Positions 33,571-42,169 are shown, counted from the first letter of the stretch. The stretch: 43,519 nt of DNA from Bacteroidales bacterium (GCA_024401635.1 JAKSKP010000009.1:1-43519); one strand, 5' to 3'. Made by a program: numbers and translations. Notes: generated by a model not told the origin, from the letters alone.

Positions 33571-33607
33571 AGAAACATATCAATAATCAATCAATAATCT
33601 TTTACAG

Positions 33608-34213
33608 ATGAAAAAATTATTTCTTATTTCTTTGGCAATGACATTTGCTGTCATTGCTTCAGCCCAGGGTCTGAAAGGCCTTACGGTAGGTGGCGGTGTG
33701 AGCATCGACCCCTTCGCTTACAGCCCCAGCGGCGACTACGAGCCTAAGGTCACTGACGGTTATCACCTGGAGGTTGCTTATCCTATCTCTTTCACCAAGG
33801 TGAGCGCACTCGGCATCGGCTTGAGATGGACTCAGACTTTCAACTATCGTGAGGAGGGTCTTGCCGGCGCCAAGGTCAGGACAGACTATACCAGAGGTTA
33901 TATCGGCATTCCCATCAAGTACGTTGCGCATTTCGGAGGTTTCTTCTTCAACGTAGGTCCTACACTCAACTTCTTCGTTCTCGGCGAGCAGAAGGTCAAA
34001 GTTGATGGAAAGTCTGCTAAAGAGAGCTTCATTGACAATGATATCAACCGCTTTGACACAGCTCTGGGTCTTGAACTCGGTTATGACTGGACTCACATCC
34101 ACCTCGCAGCCGGTTATGACTGCGGCCTGGTGAAAGGCATCAAGTCCAGCGCGAAATCTCCCGTCAACTACAATCGTCACGAGATCCGCGTGACTGTAGG
34201 TTACAGGTTCTAA
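33608..34213 (+). CDS. Outer-membrane beta-barrel protein 2
   Basis: This 201-residue protein has a signal peptide (about 1-19, cleaved after ASA), GLTVGGGVSIDP as first strand, repeated amphipathic strands and the C-terminal VTVGYRF with terminal Phe, as in outer-membrane barrels. It shares layout and several strand patterns (GVSID/GYSVD, NVGPTLNFF/DLGPTLNFW) with the preceding gene, so the two are tandem paralogues. No TAnnTTTG box lies in the 37-bp gap, which holds AATAATCAAT repeats; it is probably co-transcribed. The stop overlaps the aroK stop on the other strand by 4 bp. Function unknown. Confidence 0.85.
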   Translation: MKKLFLISLAMTFAVIASAQGLKGLTVGGGVSIDPFAYSPSGDYEPKVTDGYHLEVAYPISFTKVSALGIGLRWTQTFNYREEGLAGAKVRTDYTRGYIGIPIKYVAHFGGFFFNVGPTLNFFVLGEQKVKVDGKSAKESFIDNDINRFDTALGLELGYDWTHIHLAAGYDCGLVKGIKSSAKSPVNYNRHEIRVTVGYRF

Positions 34214-34740
34214 AGATTGTCGGTTGCGGCTATGATTCTGTCCGCAACCTCATCGAAAGAAAGACCGTCGACATCCAGAATGATGTCGGCGGTTTTTTCG
34301 TATATTGGGGCGCGTTCCGCCAGAAGTGCGGCCACGCTGCCGCGCAGGTCGTCTGTTCCGGCGAGCACGGGCCTGTGCTCTATGCCGGTGATTTCCAGAT
34401 TCTTTACCAGCTCGTCCACGGAAGCCCTGAGATATACGCACACCGCATTTTGCTTTATGAGGTCGGCGCATTGGGGCGTGAGTATGGTTCCGCCTCCAAG
34501 TGACAGCACCATATCAGTAGGGAAATCGGCGTAGTCCGAGAATATTCGGTCAAGGTACTCCAGTTCCAGCATACGGAACGACGCCTCGCCCTGAGTCTGG
34601 AATATCTCCGTGACGGATGCTCCTTCGCCAATCTGTATGGTTTCGTCCAGGTCGAAGAAGAAACATCCGTTTTTTTGGGCAAGACAGGCCGCCACGTGGC
34701 TCTTGCCGCAGCCCATGAATCCGGTCAGCGCTATTGTCAT
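34210..34740 (-). CDS. aroK: Shikimate kinase
   Basis: AroK phosphorylates shikimate at the 3-position with ATP in chorismate synthesis. The 176-residue protein has the Walker A motif GFMGCGKS (7-14), FFDLDETI with the shikimate-binding Asp, LSLGGGTIL and the lid region IEHRPVL. Length and motifs are normal. ATG start at 34740, 19 bp after the parC stop. It is the last gene of the exbB-to-aroK run and converges on the barrel gene with a 4-bp overlap (ctaa holds both stops). Confidence 0.95.
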   Translation of the reverse strand: MTIALTGFMGCGKSHVAACLAQKNGCFFFDLDETIQIGEGASVTEIFQTQGEASFRMLELEYLDRIFSDYADFPTDMVLSLGGGTILTPQCADLIKQNAVCVYLRASVDELVKNLEITGIEHRPVLAGTDDLRGSVAALLAERAPIYEKTADIILDVDGLSFDEVADRIIAATDNL

Positions 34741-34759
34741 ATATGTCCGTTATCCGTTA

Positions 34760-37420
34760 TCAGAACAGGGTCAGTTCTTCGCCCGGCTCGTAGCCTGGTT
34801 CGTCGGGGTCGACCCTCTCGACCTCTATTGTGGGCGCTTCAACGGTGATTTCCTCGTCGGCGGGAACCTGTACTTCGATATCCACGGGCTCTCCGTTTTC
34901 CTCCACGCTCTCAAGATCGTCCTCGGGAAGATGCAGCCCTTCGATGAATTTGACGGAGGAAACGACGAGGGCGGATACCCTCTTGCCCTTTGCTCCCAGG
35001 CCCTTCTTGGCAATGAACTCCTCGACGTTCACGACTTCCGGGCTGCGTCCTTCATTCTTGCCTCCGAAGGTGATTTCCATACGGGGATGCCTGTCATCCA
35101 CGAGTTCAATGAAGCGTGAGTCCCTGCTGTCGGCGATGAAGAGCAGGGGATTGCTGTCCGACACCTCGAAACTGAAGCGCTTCACATAGTAGGCCTTGGC
35201 CTCTCCGTCGTAATACAGGGCGCTCCAAACCTTGTTCCTGTCCAGCTTCTCTATTCTCAACAATTCGCCCTGATACCTGCTGCTCAGGTCCGTGGACGTA
35301 GTGTGATATGTGCCGTCCTTGAATATGGCAAGGACCTTGTCATTGGTGCCGAACTGGCCCAGATACGTTCCTCTGCTGTCCTCGTTGAGCCTCTGGATGT
35401 CTTCGTCGAACCAAATGTCCTTTCCTCCGATGGTGGAGACTCCCTTAGATGTCTGGGTTATGCTCTTGACGGGATTCTTGCTCACCACGTTGCCGCGTGA
35501 AGAGCGTCCCTTGATGCCCAGTTCCGCAAAGTTGTAGTCCAGGACCAGTTTCTTGAGTTTCGGGCGCGGACGCAGGTATATGCGCACGCTCTCGGCCTCC
35601 GCATTGCGGTTGGCCGTGAACCACAGTACGCTGGTGCCCGGCGTACCCATTGTCAGGTCGTATTCCTTGTCGCGCGTTATGCCTGTGATGGCGAAACGCT
35701 TTGCATAGTATACCGAAGACTTTCCGTCCTTGTATATGGCGTTGTACGTCATTCTGGTGTCGCCGCGGTTGAACACTGCCACGTGAATGATGTCCTTGCC
35801 GAAGAAGGCTTTGTCCGCGACTTTGGTCACACGGTACTTGCCGTCCTTTGTGAACACTATTATCTCGCTCAGGTCGCTGCAGTCGCAGATGAACTCCCCG
35901 TTGTCGTCCTTCTTCAGGGCCATTCCCACGAAGCCTTCGGCCTTGTTGGCGTACAGCTTGGCATTGTTGGACACGACCTTCGTGGCGGCTATGGTCTCGA
36001 ACGAGCTTATCTCCGTAAGACGGGGATATTTGTCCTCACCACCGAAACGTTTCTTTATGCTCCTGAAATATTCTATGGTGTAGCGGGTAAGATTGTTGAT
36101 ATTGTCCGTGACCTGGGCCATTTCCTTCTCTATGCCATTGATTTTCTCCTCGTTCGCCTTCAGGTCGAACTTCGAAATCTTGCGCACGGGCTTCTCGACC
36201 AGCATCAGGATATCGTCCATCACGATTTCCCGGCGCAGCTGTCCCTGATACTCCTTCATCTTTGCGAAGGTCTCCTCAAGCTGAGCCTCCCAGGACTTGG
36301 CCTCGTTCTCAAGTATCTTGTATACCTTGTTTTCGAAATATATGCGTTCCAGGCTGCTGTAATGCCAGTCCCTTGCCAATTCGTCCAGGCGTATCTGCAA
36401 CTCCTGTCCCAGCAGTTCGCGCGTATGGGCCGTGTTGTAGCGCAGTATGTCGTCAGTGCCCCAGAACTCGGGACGGTTGTCCACAATCACGCAGGCGTTG
36501 GGGCTTATGGAAACCTCGCAGTCGGTAAAGGCGTACAGCGCGTCTATGGTCTTGTCGGGAGACACGTCGGCGGGCAGATGGATGAGTATGTTGGCCTGTG
36601 AGGAAGTCAGGTCATCTATCTTCCTTATCTTGATCTTGCCCTGTTCCTTGGCCTTGATTATGCTGTCCTTTATGCTTTCGGTGGTCTTGCCGTAGGGAAT
36701 CTCGGTTATGGCCACGGTGCTCTTGTCTATCTTCTCTATCTTTGCGCGCACCTTTATCACGCCGCCCCTGCGTCCGTTGTTGTAGCGGCTGCAGTCGGCG
36801 TATCCGCCGGTGGGGAAGTCGGGGTACAGGGTGAAAGGTTCATCCTTGAGTATGGCTACGGAAGCGTCCAGCAGTTCGTTGAAGTTGTGAGGCAGTATCT
36901 TGCAGGAAAGGCCCACAGCTATGCCTTCGGTGCCCTGTGCAAGAAGCAGAGGGAATTTCACGGGCAGTTCGACGGGTTCGTCGGCCTTGCCGTCGTAGGA
37001 CTTCATCCAGCGCGTGGTCTTCTTGTTGAAAAGGACTTCCTTCGCGAATTTGCTCAGGCGGCATTCTATGTACCTCTGTGCGGCGCTTCCGTCGCCCGTT
37101 ATCACATTGCCCCAGTTTCCCTGGGTGTCGATAAGCAGCCCTTTCTGACCCAGAGTAACCAGCGCTCCGAAGATGGAGGCGTCTCCGTGGGGGTGGTAGG
37201 CCATCACCTGGCCCACAACCTTTGCGGCCTTGGTCAGTTCTCCGTCATCGTGGACGAACATGGAGTGCAGTACACGGCGCTGGACAGGCTTGAGTCCGTC
37301 AGCGATGTGGGGGACCGCCCTGTCCAGGATTACCTCCGAAGAGTAATCCAGAAACCAGTCCTGGAACATCTCTGACAGCTTGTACTGTCCGCCCTGCTGT
37401 AACTTCATATCTTCGTTCAT
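34760..37420 (-). CDS. parC: DNA topoisomerase IV subunit A (ParC/GyrA family)
   Basis: ParC cuts and rejoins DNA in decatenation. The 886-residue protein has the winged-helix/tower core with VPHIADGLKPVQRR, HPHGDASIF and the catalytic Tyr117 in AAQRYIECRL, a coiled-coil arm (about 370-440), and a C-terminal beta-pinwheel-like region. An acidic tail of about 60 residues, rich in Glu, Asp, Val and Pro, ends in EPGEELTLF. This layout is typical of Bacteroidota ParC; GyrA would have a QRRGGKG-type box, not seen here. A purine-rich GGGAGA precedes the ATG at 37420, a rare Shine-Dalgarno-like site in this window. parE is not in the window. Confidence 0.92.
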   Translation of the reverse strand: MNEDMKLQQGGQYKLSEMFQDWFLDYSSEVILDRAVPHIADGLKPVQRRVLHSMFVHDDGELTKAAKVVGQVMAYHPHGDASIFGALVTLGQKGLLIDTQGNWGNVITGDGSAAQRYIECRLSKFAKEVLFNKKTTRWMKSYDGKADEPVELPVKFPLLLAQGTEGIAVGLSCKILPHNFNELLDASVAILKDEPFTLYPDFPTGGYADCSRYNNGRRGGVIKVRAKIEKIDKSTVAITEIPYGKTTESIKDSIIKAKEQGKIKIRKIDDLTSSQANILIHLPADVSPDKTIDALYAFTDCEVSISPNACVIVDNRPEFWGTDDILRYNTAHTRELLGQELQIRLDELARDWHYSSLERIYFENKVYKILENEAKSWEAQLEETFAKMKEYQGQLRREIVMDDILMLVEKPVRKISKFDLKANEEKINGIEKEMAQVTDNINNLTRYTIEYFRSIKKRFGGEDKYPRLTEISSFETIAATKVVSNNAKLYANKAEGFVGMALKKDDNGEFICDCSDLSEIIVFTKDGKYRVTKVADKAFFGKDIIHVAVFNRGDTRMTYNAIYKDGKSSVYYAKRFAITGITRDKEYDLTMGTPGTSVLWFTANRNAEAESVRIYLRPRPKLKKLVLDYNFAELGIKGRSSRGNVVSKNPVKSITQTSKGVSTIGGKDIWFDEDIQRLNEDSRGTYLGQFGTNDKVLAIFKDGTYHTTSTDLSSRYQGELLRIEKLDRNKVWSALYYDGEAKAYYVKRFSFEVSDSNPLLFIADSRDSRFIELVDDRHPRMEITFGGKNEGRSPEVVNVEEFIAKKGLGAKGKRVSALVVSSVKFIEGLHLPEDDLESVEENGEPVDIEVQVPADEEITVEAPTIEVERVDPDEPGYEPGEELTLF

Positions 37421-37437
37421 CTTGTATCTCCCTTTGT

Positions 37438-38325
37438 TTAAAATTCGTATCCGAAACGTTTCAATTCCTTTCTGTTCTCCCTCCAGTCCGGGTCCACTTT
37501 CACGAAAGTGGTGAGGAACACTTTCTTCTGGAAGAAATCCTCCATTTCAATGCGTGCGTCCGTCCCCGTCTTCTTGAGCGCGGCGCCGCCTTTGCCTATG
37601 ATTATGCCCTTCTGCGATTCCCTCATCACATATATCACAGCCTTGATGTCATATCTCTGCGAGCCCTCCTTGAACTCCTCGATCTCCACCTGGCAACTGT
37701 AGGGAATTTCGTCGCTGTAATTCAGGAAAATCTTCTCTCGCAGTATCTCGCTGGCAAAGAACCTCAGGTTCTGCACCGTGAAAACGTCCTTGTCGTACCA
37801 GGCCGGGGCTACCGGGAGAGAAGCCACGATTGCGTCGAAGATGTTGTCCAGGTTGAACTTCTCGAGTGCCGAGGCTGGGAATATCTCCGCCTTGGGGAGT
37901 TTGTCCTTCCACCACTGCATAAGTTCCATCACCTTGTCCTGCGTGCTGATGTCTATTTTGTTCAGCACCACAATTACGGGGCATTCCAGCTTCTGGAGTT
38001 TCTGTATGTATTCCTCATTCTTGTCGGCCTTTTCCACCGTGTCCGTGACATACAGTATGATGTCGGCATCGCCTATGGCCGTATCCACGAAGTCCAGCAT
38101 GTTCTGCTGGAGGCGGTAGTTGGGCTTGAGTATGCCCGGGGTGTCGGAATAGACTATCTGCCAGTCTTCCCCGTTGACAATTCCCATTATACGGTGCCTG
38201 GTCGTCTGGGCCTTTGCCGTCACTATGCTGAGTTTCTCCCCCACAAGGGCGTTCATCAGGGTGCTCTTGCCTACGTTGGGATTGCCGATTATGTTGACGA
38301 AACCGGCGCGGTGCTGTGCTGCCAT
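37438..38325 (-). CDS. era: GTPase Era
   Basis: Era is a GTPase that binds the 3' end of 16S rRNA and helps 30S assembly. The 295-residue protein has G1 GNPNVGKST, G2-region RHRIMG, G3 DTPG and G4 NKID in the GTPase domain (about 1-175), then a KH domain with IIIGKGGAALKK (about 245-257). The length is standard. Its start codon shares one base with the rluB stop, and parC follows 17 bp downstream. Confidence 0.97.
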   Translation of the reverse strand: MAAQHRAGFVNIIGNPNVGKSTLMNALVGEKLSIVTAKAQTTRHRIMGIVNGEDWQIVYSDTPGILKPNYRLQQNMLDFVDTAIGDADIILYVTDTVEKADKNEEYIQKLQKLECPVIVVLNKIDISTQDKVMELMQWWKDKLPKAEIFPASALEKFNLDNIFDAIVASLPVAPAWYDKDVFTVQNLRFFASEILREKIFLNYSDEIPYSCQVEIEEFKEGSQRYDIKAVIYVMRESQKGIIIGKGGAALKKTGTDARIEMEDFFQKKVFLTTFVKVDPDWRENRKELKRFGYEF

Positions 38326-39287
38326 CAGTTGAAAGCCCCCATTTTAAGGATGTTCACTTCTCCCTCGGTGAGGTAGCGCCAGGCTCCCCGCTTGATGCCC
38401 TTCTTCGTGAGCCCTGCGAAATAAACGCGGTCAAGACCCTTCACCTGATAGCCCAGGGATTCGAATATGCGGCGGACGATACGGTTCCTGCCACTGTGAA
38501 TCTCTATGCCTATCCTGCGCTGGTCCTCGGCGTCCACATAGCTGAGTTCATCCGCTTTGATGGGGCCGTCCTCGAGGTTGATGCCTGAGAGTATCTTGCT
38601 GAAATCCTCACTTGTGAGTTTCCTGTCCAGCAGGACTTCGTAAATCTTTTTCTTGTTGAAGGAAGGATGGGTGAGTTTTTCAGCTATCTCACCGTCATTG
38701 GTGAACATAAGGACGCCTGTGGTGTTCTTGTCCAGACGTCCTACGGGAAATACCCTGGTGGGACATTTTGTGAGCAGGTCCATCACGGTCTGCTCGGCGT
38801 GCGGGTCGGAAGTCGTGGTTACGAAACCCTTGGGCTTGTTCATTATGATATACACCTTGTCCTCTCCGTGCAGACGCTGTCCTCCGAACAGCACCACGTC
38901 CTTGCGTACGTCTATCCTGGTGCCTAGCTCGGTGATGACTTTGCCGTTAACGGTGACGACTCCGGCCTGAATCAGTTTGTCGGCCTCGCGGCGTGAGCAT
39001 ACTCCGGAATTGGCAATGAATTTGTTGAGGCGTTCTTCGGTAGGAGCCGCCGTGGGTGCAGCTTTCTTCCTGACAGCAGGTTTTCTGAAGGCCGGCTTTC
39101 CGGTTTCGGGCTTCCTTTGAAAGGGTTTCCCCTCGAAAGTCTTTCCGGTTCCGGGTTTTCTGTCAAAAGGTCTGTCCCCGGTCCCGGGTTTTCCCTCGAA
39201 ATGTTTTCCGGCCGGCTTGTCGCCGAATTTCCTGCCGGCAGAAGGTCTGCCGTGATTATCTCTACGGTTCTTCTTTGTTATTTCCAT
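38325..39287 (-). CDS. rluB: 23S rRNA pseudouridine synthase, RluB-like
   Basis: The 320-residue protein starts with a basic disordered tail of about 85 residues with repeated GKP/RKP units. An S4 RNA-binding domain follows (ERLNKFIANSGVCSRREADKLI), then the RsuA/RluB-type catalytic domain with the Asp in VGRLDKNTTGVL. It probably isomerises a uridine in 23S rRNA; the family also includes RluE/RluF, so the exact site is not certain. The ATG at 39287 shares one base with the tonB-like stop; the frame remains open upstream but this is inside the neighbour. Confidence 0.93.
   Translation of the reverse strand: MEITKKNRRDNHGRPSAGRKFGDKPAGKHFEGKPGTGDRPFDRKPGTGKTFEGKPFQRKPETGKPAFRKPAVRKKAAPTAAPTEERLNKFIANSGVCSRREADKLIQAGVVTVNGKVITELGTRIDVRKDVVLFGGQRLHGEDKVYIIMNKPKGFVTTTSDPHAEQTVMDLLTKCPTRVFPVGRLDKNTTGVLMFTNDGEIAEKLTHPSFNKKKIYEVLLDRKLTSEDFSKILSGINLEDGPIKADELSYVDAEDQRRIGIEIHSGRNRIVRRIFESLGYQVKGLDRVYFAGLTKKGIKRGAWRYLTEGEVNILKMGAFN
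39093..39227 (-). repeat. Degenerate repeats coding the basic RluB tail
   Basis: On the minus strand short imperfect units encode motifs such as FEGKPGTG, FDRKPGTG, FEGKPFQ and RKPETGKP (about residues 21-65). The units are about 30-45 bp and drift in sequence. They encode a low-complexity, positively charged tail and are a likely site of length variation between strains. Confidence 0.6.
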
Positions 39288-40072
39288 TATTGCAATTTGA
39301 AAATATAGGTAATCGTTCCCTTCATCTGTTCGGGAGAATCTGGGCTTACATTGAATCTTGTATTGAGCGCCGCCTGGCTTGCAGCCTTCCACATATCCTT
39401 GTCCGTCACCGTTGTGCCGTCGGCTCCCGGTATGGCCCTTATCACGGATCCCTGACGGTCAACCCAGATCTCCACCACCACGGTACCTTCGTTCTGCACC
39501 CGGTATCCGGGCTTTGCCGGCACGCCGACCGTCGTCCTTCCCTTCACTCTGGCCATAGGCGCGCCCTCAATCTTACCGGCTGTAGTATTGCCCTGCGAGT
39601 GACCGGCTTTCAGAGCGTCTGACACTTCCTTTGCAGTCTGTGCGGCGAGGGTGTCCTTGTCCGTGTTCTGCGCAGCGTGGAAAAGCGATCTGCGGTCTAT
39701 GACTTCCTCGCGCGGGGGCTCCTTTACCTCGACGTCACCGTCCGGTCCCACGGTAGCCTCCTTGGCGAGATTCTGTTTTGTGCCCTTGTGTTGGGCCTCG
39801 CTTTTCTGGACATACTCCACGGTTTTGGACGGATCGGCTTCTTCGGCGGCGGGCTCCCTGCCGAAGCGTTTCTTCATTATCTCCGGCTCTTCCTGCTGCT
39901 CGAAGTCAATCACCACAGTTTTCTCCTCCGGCGGCGGATATATGTATTTCAGTCCGGAGAAATTGCACAACAGGGCGGCGGACACGTTGACAACGAGCGT
40001 GAGCGCGATGCCGAATATCCCCGCATTGTATTTCTGGCGGTATTGCTCCTGTGTGTATCTGCTGCCGTCCAT
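39287..40072 (-). CDS. tonB: TonB-family energy transducer
   Basis: The 261-residue protein has one N-terminal inner-membrane helix (about 18-38), a charged Pro/Glu/Lys-rich periplasmic linker and a C-terminal TonB/TolA-like domain (about 175-261) with NEGTVVVEIWVDRQGSV and AALNTRFNV. It would pass proton-motive-force energy from ExbB-ExbD to outer-membrane receptors. The domain lacks the classical YP motif of E. coli TonB, so a TolA-like role is possible. It lies 12 bp after exbD. Confidence 0.88.
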   Translation of the reverse strand: MDGSRYTQEQYRQKYNAGIFGIALTLVVNVSAALLCNFSGLKYIYPPPEEKTVVIDFEQQEEPEIMKKRFGREPAAEEADPSKTVEYVQKSEAQHKGTKQNLAKEATVGPDGDVEVKEPPREEVIDRRSLFHAAQNTDKDTLAAQTAKEVSDALKAGHSQGNTTAGKIEGAPMARVKGRTTVGVPAKPGYRVQNEGTVVVEIWVDRQGSVIRAIPGADGTTVTDKDMWKAASQAALNTRFNVSPDSPEQMKGTITYIFKLQ

Positions 40073-40084
40073 TATCGTCTCCGG

Positions 40085-40495
40085 CTATTCCGGTGAGGTG
40101 GCCATTATCACCTTGTAGTGGTTGCGCTTGGCTATGTTCATCAGGGCCACTACCTCTTTCACCGGGACAGTCTCGTCCGCGAAAATGCTGAAGGTGGGGT
40201 CCTCTTCGCCCTGCAGGGCTTCTATCAGCGCATCCTCGACCTGCTCGAAAGCTATTGCAGTCTCATTGCCGTTGATGTGGAATGAATATGTTCCGTTGTT
40301 CCAGTCCTTGACCGAAACGCTCGTCGTGGCCTTCGCCGCCACCTGCCCCGTGCTCTTGGGAAGCAGCAGTTTGAGGGCGTTGGGGTTGACCAGAGTGCTG
40401 GTGATGAGGAAGAATATCAGCAGCAGGAACACGATGTCCGTCATCGAGGACATCGCGGTGGTCGCATCCGCCTTTATTGTTCTCTTTATAGCCAT
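40085..40495 (-). CDS. exbD: ExbD/TolR-family proton-channel subunit
   Basis: This 136-residue protein has a single membrane helix (about 17-40) preceded by MSSMTDIVFLLL, which carries the Asp needed for proton flow, and a small periplasmic domain ending in KRNHYKVIMATSPE. It forms the motor with ExbB and powers the TonB-like protein. It lies 6 bp after exbB. Confidence 0.93.
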   Translation of the reverse strand: MAIKRTIKADATTAMSSMTDIVFLLLIFFLITSTLVNPNALKLLLPKSTGQVAAKATTSVSVKDWNNGTYSFHINGNETAIAFEQVEDALIEALQGEEDPTFSIFADETVPVKEVVALMNIAKRNHYKVIMATSPE

Positions 40496-40501
40496 ATCCG
40501 C

Positions 40502-41158
40502 CTATTCTTTTTCCTCTACCTCTGCAGGCAGGGCCTCGAGTATGTCTATCATATCCATCGTCGCAGTGTCCATTCCGGCGGTCAGGGCGGAAACCCTTCC
40601 CACGAGGAAGTTGTATGCGAAATAGGCCACGATACCCACGATAAGACCGCCCACGGTGGTAATCATCGCTTCATAGATACCGCCGCTGAGCAGGGTTATG
40701 TCCACGTTGTTGCCGGAATTGGCCATATTGAAGAATGCGCGTATCATACCGGTCACAGTACCGAGGAATCCGAGCATGGGGGCGCCACCGGCGATGCTGG
40801 CCAGACCGCTGAGGCCCTTCTCCAGACGTGCAACCTCGACGTTGCCCACATTCTCCATTGCGGTCTGCACTTCCTGCAGGCTTTTCTTGCGGTGGTCAAT
40901 GCCCTTTTCCACCATTCGCGCGATGGGGGAGTCGTACTTGGCGCACAGGGTCTTGGCGCTCTGAATCTTTCCGGCGTTCATATAATCCTGGATGTCGTTC
41001 ATGAAATAGCGGTCGATCTTGGATGCCTTGGTGATCAGCCACAACTTCTTTCCGAAGATGTAGATGGCCACCAGGCTCAGGATGGCGAGCACAATCATAA
41101 TCCAGCCGCCCTTGGCGGCCATTTCCAGCAAAGAGTAAGACAATACTTCCTGTTCCAT
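40502..41158 (-). CDS. exbB: ExbB/TolQ/MotA-family proton-channel subunit
   Basis: This 218-residue inner-membrane protein has three helices (about 15-35, 125-150 and 165-190) and the conserved LSGLASIAGGAPMLGFLGTV and TTVGGLIVGIVAYFAYN regions that line the pentameric channel. It makes the proton-driven motor with ExbD. ATG start at 41158. It heads the seven-gene run exbB-exbD-tonB-rluB-era-parC-aroK. Confidence 0.94.
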   Translation of the reverse strand: MEQEVLSYSLLEMAAKGGWIMIVLAILSLVAIYIFGKKLWLITKASKIDRYFMNDIQDYMNAGKIQSAKTLCAKYDSPIARMVEKGIDHRKKSLQEVQTAMENVGNVEVARLEKGLSGLASIAGGAPMLGFLGTVTGMIRAFFNMANSGNNVDITLLSGGIYEAMITTVGGLIVGIVAYFAYNFLVGRVSALTAGMDTATMDMIDILEALPAEVEEKE

Positions 41159-41202
41159 ATAAGTTGTTTTTATTTTTTGTCCAAAAATTCGGAATTAACC
41201 TA

Positions 41203-41210
41203 CAAATATA
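41203..41210 (-). promoter_or_regulatory. -7 box of the exbB operon promoter
   Basis: TATATTTG on the minus strand fits TAnnTTTG. The predicted transcript start near 41198 gives a 40-nt A/T-rich leader before exbB. No clear TTTG lies 17-23 bp upstream, where the end of the phosphatase-family gene lies. Confidence 0.55.
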
Positions 41211-41223
41211 ATAAAAAAAGGCT

Positions 41224-42144
41224 TCAGATTGAGAATATTGCGTAAATAGGATAATGGTCCGAAATATAGGCGATGCCTTTATAGCTTTCCGTCACTGTTC
41301 TGTATTTCAGGGCTGTCGCGCCGTCCTTCGAATAGAAAATGATGTCGATGATGCTTGCGCTGCCGTTTCTCCCCCAGGAATTGTATGTCTTGACATTGTC
41401 GGTTATCGGGGCGGTCTTGCGAGCGTTGTACATATAAGTCTGGACGTGGTCAAACAGATGGCTGTCCTCCCGTTCATTGAAGTCCGCAGTCAGGAACATC
41501 GGCAGATTCCAGGTGTTGATTTCCTCCATCTTCCTTTCAAGCACCTCCATCTGCTCGGCCCTGCCCGTCACATGGTCAAGATGTGTGTTGACGTAGAAAA
41601 TCCTCTTGCCTGAACTTTTGATGAGTATCTTTGCCCAGGTTGCACAGCGGTTGCAGCCGGAATCCCAGTCCCTGGAGGGTACGTCAGGTGTTTTGGAAAG
41701 CCAGAACGTTCCCCACTGCTCTATCGTGATCTCCGACTTCCTGTAGAAGATCGGGACCATCTCACCGCTCTCCTTCCCGTCATCCCGGCCGACGCCGATG
41801 TACCCGTATTCAGTGCATCCTCTGAGTATGTCATCGCGCTGGCTTTTCCAGCATTCCTGCAGACCCATTATGTCCGGTTTGCGCAGGTTGACCATCTCCC
41901 ATATGGCTGCAAGGCGTTTTGTCCAATGCTGGTCACCCGTGTCATTGTTTGTCAGATAGCGGATATTGAAGGACATCAGGTTCAAGCCTTCGGGATCCTT
42001 TGTCATATCGGTTTTTTCCTCATGGAAATCTTGGGAAGAAGGCGGAGTCACTGCGACCAGTTTGGGTTTGCATGACGGCAGCAAGACCAACAAGGCAATG
42101 AATGAATATATGGTTTTTCTCACGGTAAGGTTTATTTTTTTCAT
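41224..42144 (-). CDS. Endonuclease/exonuclease/phosphatase-family lipoprotein
   Basis: The 306-residue protein has an SPII signal peptide with lipobox LPSC (Cys25), so it is probably membrane-anchored outside the cytoplasm. The mature part has the DNase I-like fold: SFNIRYLTNND, IMGLQE (metal Glu), VNTHLDHV (His), TADFNERED and ISDHYPIYA (Asp-His). Family members hydrolyse phosphodiesters or phosphomonoesters of nucleic acids, lipids or sugars; the substrate here is unknown. The start codon lies 3 nt after a -7-like box. It is divergent from the GH20 gene. Confidence 0.9.
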   Translation of the reverse strand: MKKINLTVRKTIYSFIALLVLLPSCKPKLVAVTPPSSQDFHEEKTDMTKDPEGLNLMSFNIRYLTNNDTGDQHWTKRLAAIWEMVNLRKPDIMGLQECWKSQRDDILRGCTEYGYIGVGRDDGKESGEMVPIFYRKSEITIEQWGTFWLSKTPDVPSRDWDSGCNRCATWAKILIKSSGKRIFYVNTHLDHVTGRAEQMEVLERKMEEINTWNLPMFLTADFNEREDSHLFDHVQTYMYNARKTAPITDNVKTYNSWGRNGSASIIDIIFYSKDGATALKYRTVTESYKGIAYISDHYPIYAIFSI

Positions 42145-42147
42145 TCA

Positions 42148-42155
42148 CAAAGGTA
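42148..42155 (-). promoter_or_regulatory. -7 box of the phosphatase-family lipoprotein
   Basis: TACCTTTG on the minus strand fits TAnnTTTG, only 3 nt before the ATG at 42144. Transcription would start at the A of the ATG, which suggests a leaderless mRNA. No -33 element is evident. Confidence 0.45.
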
Positions 42156-42169
42156 TAAATAAAATTAGG

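Noticed and set aside
5427..34740. aroE and aroK as suppliers dedicated to the polyene cluster
   Set aside because: Both lie in separate housekeeping operons on the other strand and serve general aromatic synthesis; proximity alone does not support a dedicated link.
37159..37200. Ala in place of the usual Ser after HPHGD in the quinolone-binding region of ParC
   Set aside because: GDAS-type sequences appear to be normal for Bacteroidota ParC, so it is not evidence of acquired resistance.
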